In this document: positions 15,946 through 24,054 of the stretch, piece after piece
Numbering within the stretch: the first letter of the stretch is position 1
Layout: every line of letters starts with the position of its first letter
Assembly: GCA_963169915.1 (NCBI GenBank)
Contig: CAUJEM010000050.1
Location: 1-35,227, forward strand
Source of the DNA: Myxococcota bacterium
GTDB lineage: Bacteria; Myxococcota_A; Polyangia; Polyangiales; Polyangiaceae
Reading direction: 5' to 3'
DNA length: 35,227 bases
Program-made: the position numbers and the translations under genes
The notes under the pieces: model-generated
Told to the model about the DNA's origin: nothing
Database searches by the model: none
The model's input: only the letters and a program-made list of their open reading frames with translations

Positions 15946-18231
15946 TCACGGGCGCGAGGTGCGCGCCCAGCTCGGGAACGGGAGCGCCAGCAGCCTCAGG
16001 TCCACACCCACGGCGGGGCGCACGCGCCCGTTCTCGAAGCCCAGGTTGAGCTTGAGGCTGCCGCTCGGCAGGCTGCCGCGCTGAAAGATCTTGCCGCTCT
16101 CCGCGCCGAGCCGCTGGCTGATGACGCTCGCCGCCAGCTTGGAGCGTCGCTCGAGCGCCGCCTCGCATGCGGGCGTGGTGCAGCGCTCTGCCTGCTGCCG
16201 CGCGCCGAGGTGCACGAGCCACGCCTCGTACCAGAGCCGCGTGCTCGGGGGGAGCGCCGCGAAGGCTGGCGCCTGGGTGAGCTGACGGAGCTGGTCGAGC
16301 GCGTCGGCGCGCGCCTTGCCGGACGAGGTGTTGCCCAGCAGCGCCAGACGGGCGGCCTGCACCAGCGTGAGCAGATCACGCTCGGCGTCCGGCAGCTCCT
16401 CCGGGCGCAGCTCGCTCAGGAGCTGATCCAGCGCGCCGATGGCCTCGATGGGGTGACCGAGGCGCGCCCTCGCGCCCGCCCCGTCGAGCGCCGCGCGGAG
16501 CCGCAGCCCAGGGGGCACCCCGGCCGAGCTCAGCTGCGCCGAGAGCTTCTCCAGCACCTCGAGCTGGCGCGCTTCGGGCGAGATGGCCACGTCGAGCTCC
16601 GCCAAGAGCAGGAGCAGCTCGGCGCGCGCGAGCTCTCCGCTGGCGCCCTCCGGGAGCGCCGCCGTGAGCGCCGACCGGGCCTGCTCCGCGCTCTCCGCGC
16701 TGGGGCGCGCCGCCGCCGACCAGGTGAGCAGCATCGCGCGCGGCGCGCGCTGCCCCGGCGCCAGCTCCGCCGGCAGCGCGCCGAGCAGCGGACGGACGTC
16801 GTCTTGCTGCATGAGCAGCGCCGCGATGCCGAGCAGCGCGACCTGCGCCTCGAGCTCCGCGTGCCCAGCCAGCGCCAAGGCGCGCGCGCGGAGCCCCGCG
16901 GGCGTGCGCTCCCTCGGGAGGGGACCGCGCGAGGCCTTGAGCAGCCCAACCCCCAGCGTGTCGACGAACACCGCGAGCCCCGCGAGCGCCGGCTGCGCCT
17001 GGGCGAGCGCCGCGGTGGTCTGCCGCAGCGCCTCGAAGCGCGCCACGAGCGGCGCGCCGCTGGCGCTCCCCTGGGCGGAGGGCGGCAGCACGCTCGCGTA
17101 GGTCCAGGGCATCACGTGCACGAGCCCCAGGTAGGCCTGCATCGCCGCCTCGTCGCGGCCCTGGCCGCTCTTCCAGGCCGCCTCCAGCGCGGCGGTGCGC
17201 TGCGCGGCGCCCTCTCCCTCCAGCACGTCCAGCGCGCAGGTCACCAGGTGCTCCACGCCGGCCAGCCCCGGACAGGTGCCGCCCGTCGCGTCGGCCATGG
17301 CGAGCGCGGCGCTCAGCCCGAGGTGCCGCGTGACGAGCTCCTGCCGCGGGCCGAGCAGGGCGCGCAGCGCCGCGTAGCGCCTGAGCCGGAGCAGGGCGCG
17401 CGAGAAGGGCAGCAGCTGCTCGCTCGCGGCGGGCTCCGGGAGCGCCGCGGCGACCTGCTCGGCGTCCTTCACGAGCGCCTCCAGCTCCGCGAGCTGCGCC
17501 GCGCTGGCCGCCAAGCCCCGCGCCCGCTCGAGCGCGGCGCGCGCGGGCTCGAGCTCGCCCTGCTCGAGCGACCACCGCGCCAGCTCGAGCCACGCGCCGA
17601 CGCTCGGCTCGTTCTCCACCGCCGCCTTCAGCGCCAGCCCGCGCAGCGGCTCCAGCTCGAGGTTGCGCGCGACGAGCGCGATCTGCGCGCAGCGCTGCGC
17701 CACGCCGGGCTTGGCGGCGCTCAGCGCGCGCGCGCTCTCCGAGAGCCAGCGCTGCCCCGCTCGCTGGGCCACGCGGCGCGCCACCGGCACGAGCGCCGCG
17801 TCGGGCGGCAGGCGCGCGTGCTGGCGAGCGAGCAGCAGCTCCTCGCTCGCGGCGCCGCTGCTCGCCAGCGCGAAGAGCGCCTCTGGGGCGTCCCCGCCGG
17901 CGAGCAGGTGCAGCAGCGGCCGCGCCTCCACCAGCCCCCGCACCTCTGCCGTCACGAGGGCCTGCCGCTGCGCCGGGCTCAGCTGCTGGAGCACGGCCTC
18001 GAGCGAGGCGCGCAGCGGCTCGGGCAGCGCGCTCGTCACGGCGGCCTCCGGCCAGAGCGCGAGCAGCGCGCGCCGCAGCGCCTCGGTGTCCGGTGGGAGC
18101 GGGGCGACCGCGGGCGCCGGGCGCGCAGCGCGCGGCGCGGGCGGCGCCGAGGGCGGCGGCGCCGGCGCTCCCGCGCACGCCACCAGTGACAGCCCCCACA
18201 GTACGCTCAGCTCACGCCACTTCCTGACCAT
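15946..18231 (-). CDS. Large predicted lipoprotein with helical repeats, function unknown
   Basis: I do not recognise this 761-residue protein. It starts with a short basic n-region (MVRKWREL), a hydrophobic core and LSLVAC, so Cys19 is a likely lipid anchor. A Pro/Ala linker (about 20-45) follows. Most of the rest is Ala/Leu/Glu-rich amphipathic helix of TPR or armadillo-like spacing (for example GAWLELARWSLEQGELEPAR). The last ~70 residues are different: two Cys close together (CTTPAC), then a more beta-like segment with LPSGSLKLNLGFENGRV. This suggests an envelope scaffold. ATG 18231 is preferred over the frame's earlier starts because it gives a clean lipoprotein signal; TAAGTG lies 7 bases upstream with no Shine-Dalgarno. 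Both opposite-strand frames are also long and open, an effect of GC-rich codon bias. Confidence 0.75.
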   Translation of the reverse strand: MVRKWRELSVLWGLSLVACAGAPAPPPSAPPAPRAARPAPAVAPLPPDTEALRRALLALWPEAAVTSALPEPLRASLEAVLQQLSPAQRQALVTAEVRGLVEARPLLHLLAGGDAPEALFALASSGAASEELLLARQHARLPPDAALVPVARRVAQRAGQRWLSESARALSAAKPGVAQRCAQIALVARNLELEPLRGLALKAAVENEPSVGAWLELARWSLEQGELEPARAALERARGLAASAAQLAELEALVKDAEQVAAALPEPAASEQLLPFSRALLRLRRYAALRALLGPRQELVTRHLGLSAALAMADATGGTCPGLAGVEHLVTCALDVLEGEGAAQRTAALEAAWKSGQGRDEAAMQAYLGLVHVMPWTYASVLPPSAQGSASGAPLVARFEALRQTTAALAQAQPALAGLAVFVDTLGVGLLKASRGPLPRERTPAGLRARALALAGHAELEAQVALLGIAALLMQQDDVRPLLGALPAELAPGQRAPRAMLLTWSAAARPSAESAEQARSALTAALPEGASGELARAELLLLLAELDVAISPEARQLEVLEKLSAQLSSAGVPPGLRLRAALDGAGARARLGHPIEAIGALDQLLSELRPEELPDAERDLLTLVQAARLALLGNTSSGKARADALDQLRQLTQAPAFAALPPSTRLWYEAWLVHLGARQQAERCTTPACEAALERRSKLAASVISQRLGAESGKIFQRGSLPSGSLKLNLGFENGRVRPAVGVDLRLLALPFPSWARTSRP

Positions 18232-18349
18232 GGCGCGACACTTACCCACGATTTCAGGCTGCCTTGAAGCAAAACTGACGCTACCCCCGGTCACGCTCCT
18301 CCAGGGCGAGCCGCCACGCTCCAGAGGTGGACGTGCGCGGGCAGCGCGC

Positions 18350-18355
18350 TAGGGT
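18350..18355 (+). promoter_or_regulatory. Possible -10 element of the DUF362 gene
   Basis: TAGGGT with GTGGAC 17 bases upstream (18327-18332). The same heptamer CTAGGGT also occurs upstream of valS (7426-7432) and acnA (10391-10397). The gene has a leader of about 60 bases and a strong GGAGGGAG ribosome site. Confidence 0.3.
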
Positions 18356-18417
18356 TCGGCTCGCGCTCCTCGCGGCTCTCACGGGAGCGCGCTCGAGTCC
18401 TCGGCCGGAGGGAGTTC

Positions 18418-19542
18418 ATGACCCAAGCTCCGAAGGGCGTCTCTCGACGCCGCTTTCTGCGTGGCGCTGCTGCCCTGGCGAGCAGCGCTGGCCTCGCCGC
18501 GGCGATGCTCCCGCGGCGTGCCACGGCGGCGGGCGAAGAGGGGCGCGCCGCGTCGCCACCGGAGGGCTTCTCACCCCTCAGCAAGCCAGGCGAGATCGTC
18601 AAGGCCACGCAGGGCGATGATCTGCTCGCGCTGATGCAGCCCAACCGGCTGTGGCCCAAGCCCGAGGTCGCGCGGGAGATGCTGACCCGCGCGCTCAGCA
18701 CCTTCACCGGCGAGGCAGACTTGGTGGGCTCGCTACGGAAGTTCATCCACCCCGAGGACACCGTGGCGCTGAAGGTGAACGGCATCGGCGGTCAGAGCGG
18801 CGGCACCATGGCGGTGAATTTCGAGCTCATCCTGCCCATGGTGCAGGGGCTCATCGAGCTGGGCGTCCCCGCAGAGAAGATCACCCTCTACGAGCAGTTC
18901 GGCGCGCACATGCTGGGCACCCGCACGCGCAAGGACAAGCTCCCGCGGGGCGTGCGCCTCGGCATCCACGGCAACGTGGACTCCACGATGCGCCCCATCG
19001 AGGTCCACCCGGGGATCCGCACGCGCTACGTGCGCTTTCTCACCGAGGCCACCGCCGTCATCAACATGGCGCTGCTCAAAGATCACTCCATCTGCGGCTA
19101 CACCGGCTGCCTCAAGAACATGGCGCAGGGCTCCATCGTCAACCCCTCCGACCACCACGGCAACGCCGGCTCACCCATGATCGCGGAGCTCTACGGCCAT
19201 GAGATCCTGCGCAGCCGCGTGCGGCTGCACATCACGGACGGCTACAAGCTCATCTACGACGAGGGTCCGCTCGACAAGAACCCGCGCCGGCGCATCCTGC
19301 ACGGCGCCGTCTACGTGAGCACCGATCCCGTCGCGATGGACACCTATGGGCGTGGGCTCATCGAGCAGGCGCGCGCGGACAACGGCCTGCGCACCCTCAA
19401 GCAGGCCGGGCGAGAGCCGGACTACATCCGCGTCGCGGGTGAGGAGGGGCTCGGCGTCCACGACGCGAGCCGGCTGCGCGTCATCGAGAGCCAGGGCCCG
19501 CCCCCGAGCGAGCCCACGAAGCGCGAAGCGCCGGCGCGCTGA
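18418..19542 (+). CDS. DUF362 family protein with Tat signal
   Basis: The 374-residue protein begins with a twin-arginine signal (SRRRFLRGAAALA, residues 9-21), with likely cleavage after the ATA-type site near residue 37, so it should be exported folded, probably with a cofactor. The body matches DUF362: TVALKVNGIGGQSGG, LLKDHSICGYTGCLKNMAQG and VSTDPVAMDTYGRGLIEQA. Some DUF362 proteins carry an added ferredoxin domain; none is visible here, although the two Cys in the ICGYTGC segment could be ligands. No enzymatic activity is firmly established for the family to my knowledge. The start is preceded by GGAGGGAG, 4 bases before the ATG. It is a single gene, divergent from the large lipoprotein and convergent with the hydrolase-OsmC gene. 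Confidence 0.88.
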   Translation: MTQAPKGVSRRRFLRGAAALASSAGLAAAMLPRRATAAGEEGRAASPPEGFSPLSKPGEIVKATQGDDLLALMQPNRLWPKPEVAREMLTRALSTFTGEADLVGSLRKFIHPEDTVALKVNGIGGQSGGTMAVNFELILPMVQGLIELGVPAEKITLYEQFGAHMLGTRTRKDKLPRGVRLGIHGNVDSTMRPIEVHPGIRTRYVRFLTEATAVINMALLKDHSICGYTGCLKNMAQGSIVNPSDHHGNAGSPMIAELYGHEILRSRVRLHITDGYKLIYDEGPLDKNPRRRILHGAVYVSTDPVAMDTYGRGLIEQARADNGLRTLKQAGREPDYIRVAGEEGLGVHDASRLRVIESQGPPPSEPTKREAPAR

Positions 19543-19548
19543 CGCCGA

Positions 19549-19565
19549 GCGCCGCTGGGCGGCGC
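19549..19565. terminator. Hairpin between convergent genes
   Basis: GCGCCGC (19549-19555), loop TGG, GCGGCGC (19559-19565): a 7-bp GC stem in the 26-base gap between the DUF362 stop and the hydrolase-OsmC stop. Confidence 0.4.
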
Positions 19566-19568
19566 CGC

Positions 19569-20792
19569 TCAGCGCTCCGCCAGCTCCGTCACGATCTGCG
19601 AGGCCGCGCCGAGCGTGCGGTGCACCGGGCAGCGGTCGGCGATCTCGAGGAGGCGCTGCCGCTGCTCGGCGTCGAGCGGCCCCTCGAGGCTCAGGCGGCG
19701 TACGAAGCGGTCGCCCGGGCGCGGCGGGGGCTCCGCGGCGCCCTCGGCCGCGCGCGCGAGCCGCTCGTGCTGCACCGTGACACGCGCGCGCTCGAGCGGC
19801 CACTGCTTGCGCTGGGCGACCATGCGCAGCGTGATCACCGTGCAGGCGCCGAGCGCCGCCTCGAGCATCCGGTACGGGCTTGGCCCAGCGTCGTCGCCGC
19901 CCATGTCCCGGGGCTCGTCCGCGAGCCACTGGTGCCGCCCCGCGCGCACGCTCACCGTGTAGGCGCCGGTGCCCGTCTCCTCCACGACGGTGGGCTCCTC
20001 GCCGTGCTCCCCGGCGCGCACCTCCGCCTCGGCCCGCGGCAGGTAGCGGCTGGCCCAGCTCGCGATGACGTCCGCGGCGTAGCGCGCGTCGCGCGGAGCG
20101 CTGAGCAGGTGATCGGCGCCGTCCAGGGAGACGAAGGATTTGGGGTGCCGCGCGGCCTGGAAGATGCGGCCCGCGGCGTCGATGCTCACCACGGCGTCGC
20201 GCGGGGCGTGCAGCACGAGCAGCGGTCGGCCGAGCGAGGCGAGCCGCTCGGCTTGACGCTGCTCGCGCAGATCTTCCAGCAGCTCGCGCCGGATCGTGAA
20301 GGGGCGCCCGTCCAGCTCGACCACGGCCTGCCCCTCCGCCTCGATCGTCGCCCGCTCGGCGCTGAAGTGCCGGATGAGCTCCGCGGGCTCGAAGGGCGCG
20401 CCGAGGGTGGCCACGGCCTTGACCTCGGGGAGCTGCGCCGCCGCCGCGATGACGGCCGCGCCGCCCAGGGAGTGCCCGATGAGCAGCGCCGGCGCGCGCC
20501 CCGCAGCGCGCAGCCAGCCCGCCGCCGCGACGAGATCGCTCACGTTGGAGGAGAAGTCCGTCCGCGAGAACTCCCCTTCACTGTCGCCGAGCCCCGTGAA
20601 GTCGAAGCGCAGCACCCCGAAGCCCTGCTCCACGAGGGCGCGCGCGATGACCACCGCCGCCCGCACGTCCTTCGAGCAGGTGAAGCAGTGCGCGAACAGC
20701 GCCCAAGCTCGCGGCGGCGCCGCCCCCCACTCGAGCCTCCCCGCCAAGATCCCCGCCCGACTCCCAGGAAATTCTACGTGCTCGCTGTGCAT
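19569..20792 (-). CDS. Bifunctional alpha/beta hydrolase-OsmC fusion
   Basis: The 407-residue protein joins two enzymes. Residues 1 to about 255 form an alpha/beta hydrolase with nucleophile Ser108 in LLIGHSLGGAA, a probable acid at Asp199 (HAPRDAVV) and His228 (GADHLL). Residues from about 265 form an OsmC/Ohr-type domain with the Cys pair Cys317 (LGACTVITLRMVAQRKQWPL) and Cys388 (DRCPVHRTLG). OsmC-type proteins reduce organic hydroperoxides. Proteins of this fused layout are known; the hydrolase may release acyl or ester substrates whose hydroperoxides the second domain reduces (inference). ATG 20792 is chosen because the preceding in-frame stretch has no hydrolase homology; the Shine-Dalgarno is poor. 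It is divergent from the ybiI-like gene. Confidence 0.9.
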   Translation of the reverse strand: MHSEHVEFPGSRAGILAGRLEWGAAPPRAWALFAHCFTCSKDVRAAVVIARALVEQGFGVLRFDFTGLGDSEGEFSRTDFSSNVSDLVAAAGWLRAAGRAPALLIGHSLGGAAVIAAAAQLPEVKAVATLGAPFEPAELIRHFSAERATIEAEGQAVVELDGRPFTIRRELLEDLREQRQAERLASLGRPLLVLHAPRDAVVSIDAAGRIFQAARHPKSFVSLDGADHLLSAPRDARYAADVIASWASRYLPRAEAEVRAGEHGEEPTVVEETGTGAYTVSVRAGRHQWLADEPRDMGGDDAGPSPYRMLEAALGACTVITLRMVAQRKQWPLERARVTVQHERLARAAEGAAEPPPRPGDRFVRRLSLEGPLDAEQRQRLLEIADRCPVHRTLGAASQIVTELAER

Positions 20793-20910
20793 GGCCGCAG
20801 TGTCCCACACCCACGCGGCCAGAGGGCACCCAGGAGAGACGCCAGCGCGCCCACCGCGTGCGGCGTCCGTGCGCCGTGCTAGCCTGCCCGGCGTCTCGAG
20901 GAGAGCATGT

Positions 20911-21177
20911 ATGGCCAGCGGCTGGGCAAAGGACGGCGCCGTCCAAGAGCAGATCGACGCCACGGTAGAGAGCGAGATCGCGCGGGTCCGCGCGCGCAGG
21001 CTCGGCGCCCGCAGCCTCACCCACTGCGAGGACTGCGGCGAGGCCATCCCGCTCGCCCGACGTGAGGCCGTGCCCGGCGTAGGCCGCTGCGTCGCGTGCC
21101 AAACCCTGGAGGACCAGCAGCAGGGGGCCGTCAGCCTCTACAACCGCCGCGGGAGCAAGGACAGCCAGCTCAAATAG
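20911..21177 (+). CDS. ybiI: DksA/TraR-type C4 zinc-finger protein, YbiI-like
   Basis: The 88-residue protein matches, from memory, the layout and length of E. coli YbiI: start MASGWA, a helical region, the zinc finger CEDC...CVAC with IPLARREAVPGVGRC between, and the tail YNRRGSKDSQL. DksA/TraR-family proteins bind the RNA polymerase secondary channel; YbiI lacks the long coiled coil of DksA and its role is unclear. ATG 20911 is selected over the ATG at 20907 (other frame) because it alone is in frame with the finger; GAGGAGAG lies 5 bases upstream. Its stop is 4 bases from the stop of the convergent ClC gene. Confidence 0.9.
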   Translation: MASGWAKDGAVQEQIDATVESEIARVRARRLGARSLTHCEDCGEAIPLARREAVPGVGRCVACQTLEDQQQGAVSLYNRRGSKDSQLK

Positions 21178-21181
21178 CGGC

Positions 21182-22561
21182 TCAGCGGCGCAAGCGGCGC
21201 AGGCGGCGCCGCCAGCCGTGCAGCCAGCGCAGCAGCCCGTACGAGAGGTGCACCTTCTCTTGGCTCACCCGAGCCTCGGCGGGCGCGACGATCCACGACG
21301 ACTTGCTGAAGGCGAGCTGCTGCTCCGGGTACACGCTGCGGTGGCCGACCACCAGGTACGCCGTGATGCCAGCGCCCGCGAAGTAGAGCAGCGGCCCCGC
21401 GCCGAACAGCTCCACGCCCATGAACACGGCCGCGATGGGCGCGTTCGAAGCGCTAGCCACCACGGCCACCAAGCCGAGGGCGGCGCCGAACGCTGGCGCC
21501 AGCCCGAGCGCCCGAGCGCACGCCGAGCCCGCGAGCGCGCCGATCACGAACTGCGGCGTCACCTTGCCGCCGTAGTACCCCGACCCGAGCGTGACGGCCA
21601 CGAGCAGCGCCTTCCACAGGAAGCCGAGCGCGGGCGCCGGCGCGCCCTCGAGTGTCCGCTCCAGGAGGGGCAGGCTGAGCCCCAGGTAGTCCTGGGAGAG
21701 CACCGTGAGCAGCAGCGCCAACACCACGCCCCCGAGCGCGGGCGAGAGCGGCGCCCACCAGCGCGCGCGCCGCTCGAGCCGCACCCTCAGCGCCACGATG
21801 CGCTGCAGCAGCTCGATGAAGAGCCACGCAGCCACGCCGCACGTGACCCCGAGCGCGATCACCCTCAAGAAGAGCCGCTCCGAGAAGGTCTCCTCGAGCG
21901 CGAGCGCATAGGTCGGGTAGCTCATCCCGAGGCGCTTGGTCGTCTCGAAGGCGCTGACGCCGGCGATGATGCCGGGGAACACGAAGTCATGGCGCACGCG
22001 CCCGATGGCGAGCAGCTCCACGCCGTAGAGGGCGCCCGCGATGGGCGTCCCGAACACGCTGGCGAAGCCCGCGCTGACGCCGCACGCCACGAGGCGCTTG
22101 CTCAGCTCCGGGTTGAGGCGGAGCCGGCGCGCCACCCAGGCCGCCAGGCTCGCCCCGAGGTGGGAGCACGGGCCCTCTTTGCCGGCAGCGCCGCCGCAGC
22201 CGAGCGTCACGAGCGCCGCCACCGGCTTCACCCAGAGCGAGCGCGTCGGCATCCTGCCTTGCTGCTCGTTGACGGCGACGATGGCGTCGTCCACGAGCTC
22301 GTCGCGCCGCGCGCCGGCATAGTGGAGCAACAGCCCGTTGAGGAGGCCCCCCAGCGGCAAGAGCAGCGCCAGCCACCACCACGGGGCGTCATAGAGGCGC
22401 CCCTCGGTGGCGAACAGGCCTCGCAGGAAGAGCGTACAGCCGGCGCCCACCAAGATGCCCGTCACGGTGGCGAGCACGAGCCACTGCACGACGGTGGCGA
22501 GCATCACCAGGGGCTCGGCGAGGTAGAGGCGGCGTAGGGCTCGTGGGGGCACGGGGCGCAC
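21182..22561 (-). CDS. ClC-family chloride channel or H+/Cl- antiporter
   Basis: The 459-residue polytopic membrane protein has alternating hydrophobic segments throughout and a very basic C-terminal tail (WRRRLRRLRR). The ClC filter motif GKEGPCSHLGAS contains the gating glutamate (Glu129). A second glutamate, Glu182 in GALYGVELLAIG, sits where the inner proton glutamate of antiporters is found. The GxxTP-type motif is GGKVTPQFVIGA. The GSGIP motif with the central Ser is not recognisable in the corresponding region (about 84-105, ARRDELVDDAIVAV), so it belongs to a divergent clade. There are no CBS domains. The GTG at 22561 is the longest start; no Shine-Dalgarno is visible, and the internal ATG at 22504 is an alternative. 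Confidence 0.87.
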   Translation of the reverse strand: MRPVPPRALRRLYLAEPLVMLATVVQWLVLATVTGILVGAGCTLFLRGLFATEGRLYDAPWWWLALLLPLGGLLNGLLLHYAGARRDELVDDAIVAVNEQQGRMPTRSLWVKPVAALVTLGCGGAAGKEGPCSHLGASLAAWVARRLRLNPELSKRLVACGVSAGFASVFGTPIAGALYGVELLAIGRVRHDFVFPGIIAGVSAFETTKRLGMSYPTYALALEETFSERLFLRVIALGVTCGVAAWLFIELLQRIVALRVRLERRARWWAPLSPALGGVVLALLLTVLSQDYLGLSLPLLERTLEGAPAPALGFLWKALLVAVTLGSGYYGGKVTPQFVIGALAGSACARALGLAPAFGAALGLVAVVASASNAPIAAVFMGVELFGAGPLLYFAGAGITAYLVVGHRSVYPEQQLAFSKSSWIVAPAEARVSQEKVHLSYGLLRWLHGWRRRLRRLRR

Positions 22562-22712
22562 AGGCGGCGAAGGAAGCGAGCGCGGCGAAGCTTAGCCCTC
22601 GCGAGCCAACGTGATAAGCGCGCGGCGCGGGCGGCCGTGATGGACGACTAGCGGCGCCGCCACGCTCTCGTGATAGCTTGACGCCACCTGTCCCTCCCCC
22701 CCGGAGTTCAGC

Positions 22713-24038
22713 ATGAACAAGGACGCCCTCGGACGACACATGATGGGGCTCGGCCTCGCCGCGCTGCGCGGCTTCGCCAGCTCCCCCCTCGCGCAGAAGG
22801 TCGGGCTGCTCGCGCCCACCGAGCGCCTGCTCTACACCGGGGCCAAGACCACGGTGGGCGCCGCCGCGCGCGTGTTCAAGCTCGCCTCCGGCAAGGCCCA
22901 GCGCGCCGAGCGGCTCCCCGCGCCCTCCACCAAGAGCGATCTGTTCGATCCGAGCGTGTCCGAAGAGCAGGCGCTGCTACGAGAGGTGGCGCAGCGCTTC
23001 GCGCGAGAGGTGCTGCGCCCCGCGGCGCTCGGCGCGGACGCGGCCTGCGCCACCCCGGAGGGCTTCGAGACCTCCTTGGCGGATCTGGCGCTCGGGCCCA
23101 TGACCGTCCCGGAGGCCCTGGGCGGCGCCGCCACGGAGGCCTCCACCGTGACCAGCGCGCTGCTCGCCGAAGATCTCGCCTGGGGCGATGCCGGTCAAGC
23201 GCTGGCCGCCCTCGGCCCCGTGAGCGTGGCGGCCGCGCTCACCCGCTGGGGCAGCGCGGCACAGCAGGCGGCGTACCTGCCGCCCTTCGCCGAGACCGTC
23301 CCGCCGCTGGCGTCCCTGGCGCTGAGCGAGCCACGCCCGCTCTTCGATCCGCTGGAGCTTCGGACGCGCGCCGTCGTCCGGGGCAACCGCTACGTCCTCA
23401 ACGGCGAGAAATCACTCGTGGTGGGCGCCGAGCGCGCGGACTACTACCTGGTGGCCGCGGAGCTGCTCGGGCACGGGCCCTGCCTCTTCCTCGTGGCGCG
23501 CACCGCGAGGGGCGTCACCACCGCGCGGGAGCCGGCGCTCGGCCTGCGCGCCGCTGGGCTCGGGCGCGTCGCCTTCAAGGACGTGGAGCTCGACACCTCG
23601 GACCTGCTGGGTGAGGCTCCGGGCAGCGTGAACTACGCGCACTTCGTCGCGCGTTCGCGCATCGGCGTGGCCGCGCTCGGCGTCGGCGTGGGGCAGGCGC
23701 TGCTCGACTACGTCATCCCCTACGTCAATGATCGCTCCGCCTTCGGCGAGCCCATCAGCCACCGCCAGAGCGTGGCCTTCATGGTCGCCAACCTCGCCGT
23801 GGAGCTGGAGGCGCTGCGGCTCGTCACCTGGCGCGCGGCGGCGCGCGCGGAGCAAGGCCACCCCTTCGAGCGCGAGGCCTACCTGGCGCGCGTGCTCACC
23901 ACCGAGCGAGGCATGGAGCTTGCCACCAACGGCGTGCAGCTGCTCGGTGGGCACGGCTACATCAAGGAACACCCCGTGGAGCGCTGGTACCGAGACCTCA
24001 TGACCCTCACCACCCTGGAGGGCGGGCTGCTCGCCTGA
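22713..24038 (+). CDS. Acyl-CoA dehydrogenase-like protein, FadE24-type subunit
   Basis: The 441-residue protein has an acyl-CoA dehydrogenase fold preceded by an unusual ~70-residue Ala-rich extension. Visible family elements are YVLNGEKSLVVGAERADYY, DVELDTSDLLGE, RSAFGEPISHRQSVAFMVA and a C-terminal QLLGGHGYIKEHPVERWYRD. The usual flavin/substrate segment (MAITEP type) is weak here (LASLALSEPRPL). The chain ends five residues after a possible catalytic Glu436 (TLEGG), so the normal last helix is missing. A partner with complete motifs follows 16 bases downstream. The pair resembles, from memory, mycobacterial FadE24/FadE23, so a heteromeric enzyme is likely, with this as the less conserved subunit (inference). 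The Shine-Dalgarno is GGAG before ATG 22713. Confidence 0.85.
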   Translation: MNKDALGRHMMGLGLAALRGFASSPLAQKVGLLAPTERLLYTGAKTTVGAAARVFKLASGKAQRAERLPAPSTKSDLFDPSVSEEQALLREVAQRFAREVLRPAALGADAACATPEGFETSLADLALGPMTVPEALGGAATEASTVTSALLAEDLAWGDAGQALAALGPVSVAAALTRWGSAAQQAAYLPPFAETVPPLASLALSEPRPLFDPLELRTRAVVRGNRYVLNGEKSLVVGAERADYYLVAAELLGHGPCLFLVARTARGVTTAREPALGLRAAGLGRVAFKDVELDTSDLLGEAPGSVNYAHFVARSRIGVAALGVGVGQALLDYVIPYVNDRSAFGEPISHRQSVAFMVANLAVELEALRLVTWRAAARAEQGHPFEREAYLARVLTTERGMELATNGVQLLGGHGYIKEHPVERWYRDLMTLTTLEGGLLA

Positions 24039-24054
24039 GCCCAAGGAGCACACC

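Noticed and set aside
15856..18189. Plus-strand frame of 777 codons opposite the large lipoprotein
   Set aside because: Arg/Gln-rich low-complexity translation with no start context; the minus frame has a signal peptide and regular helices.
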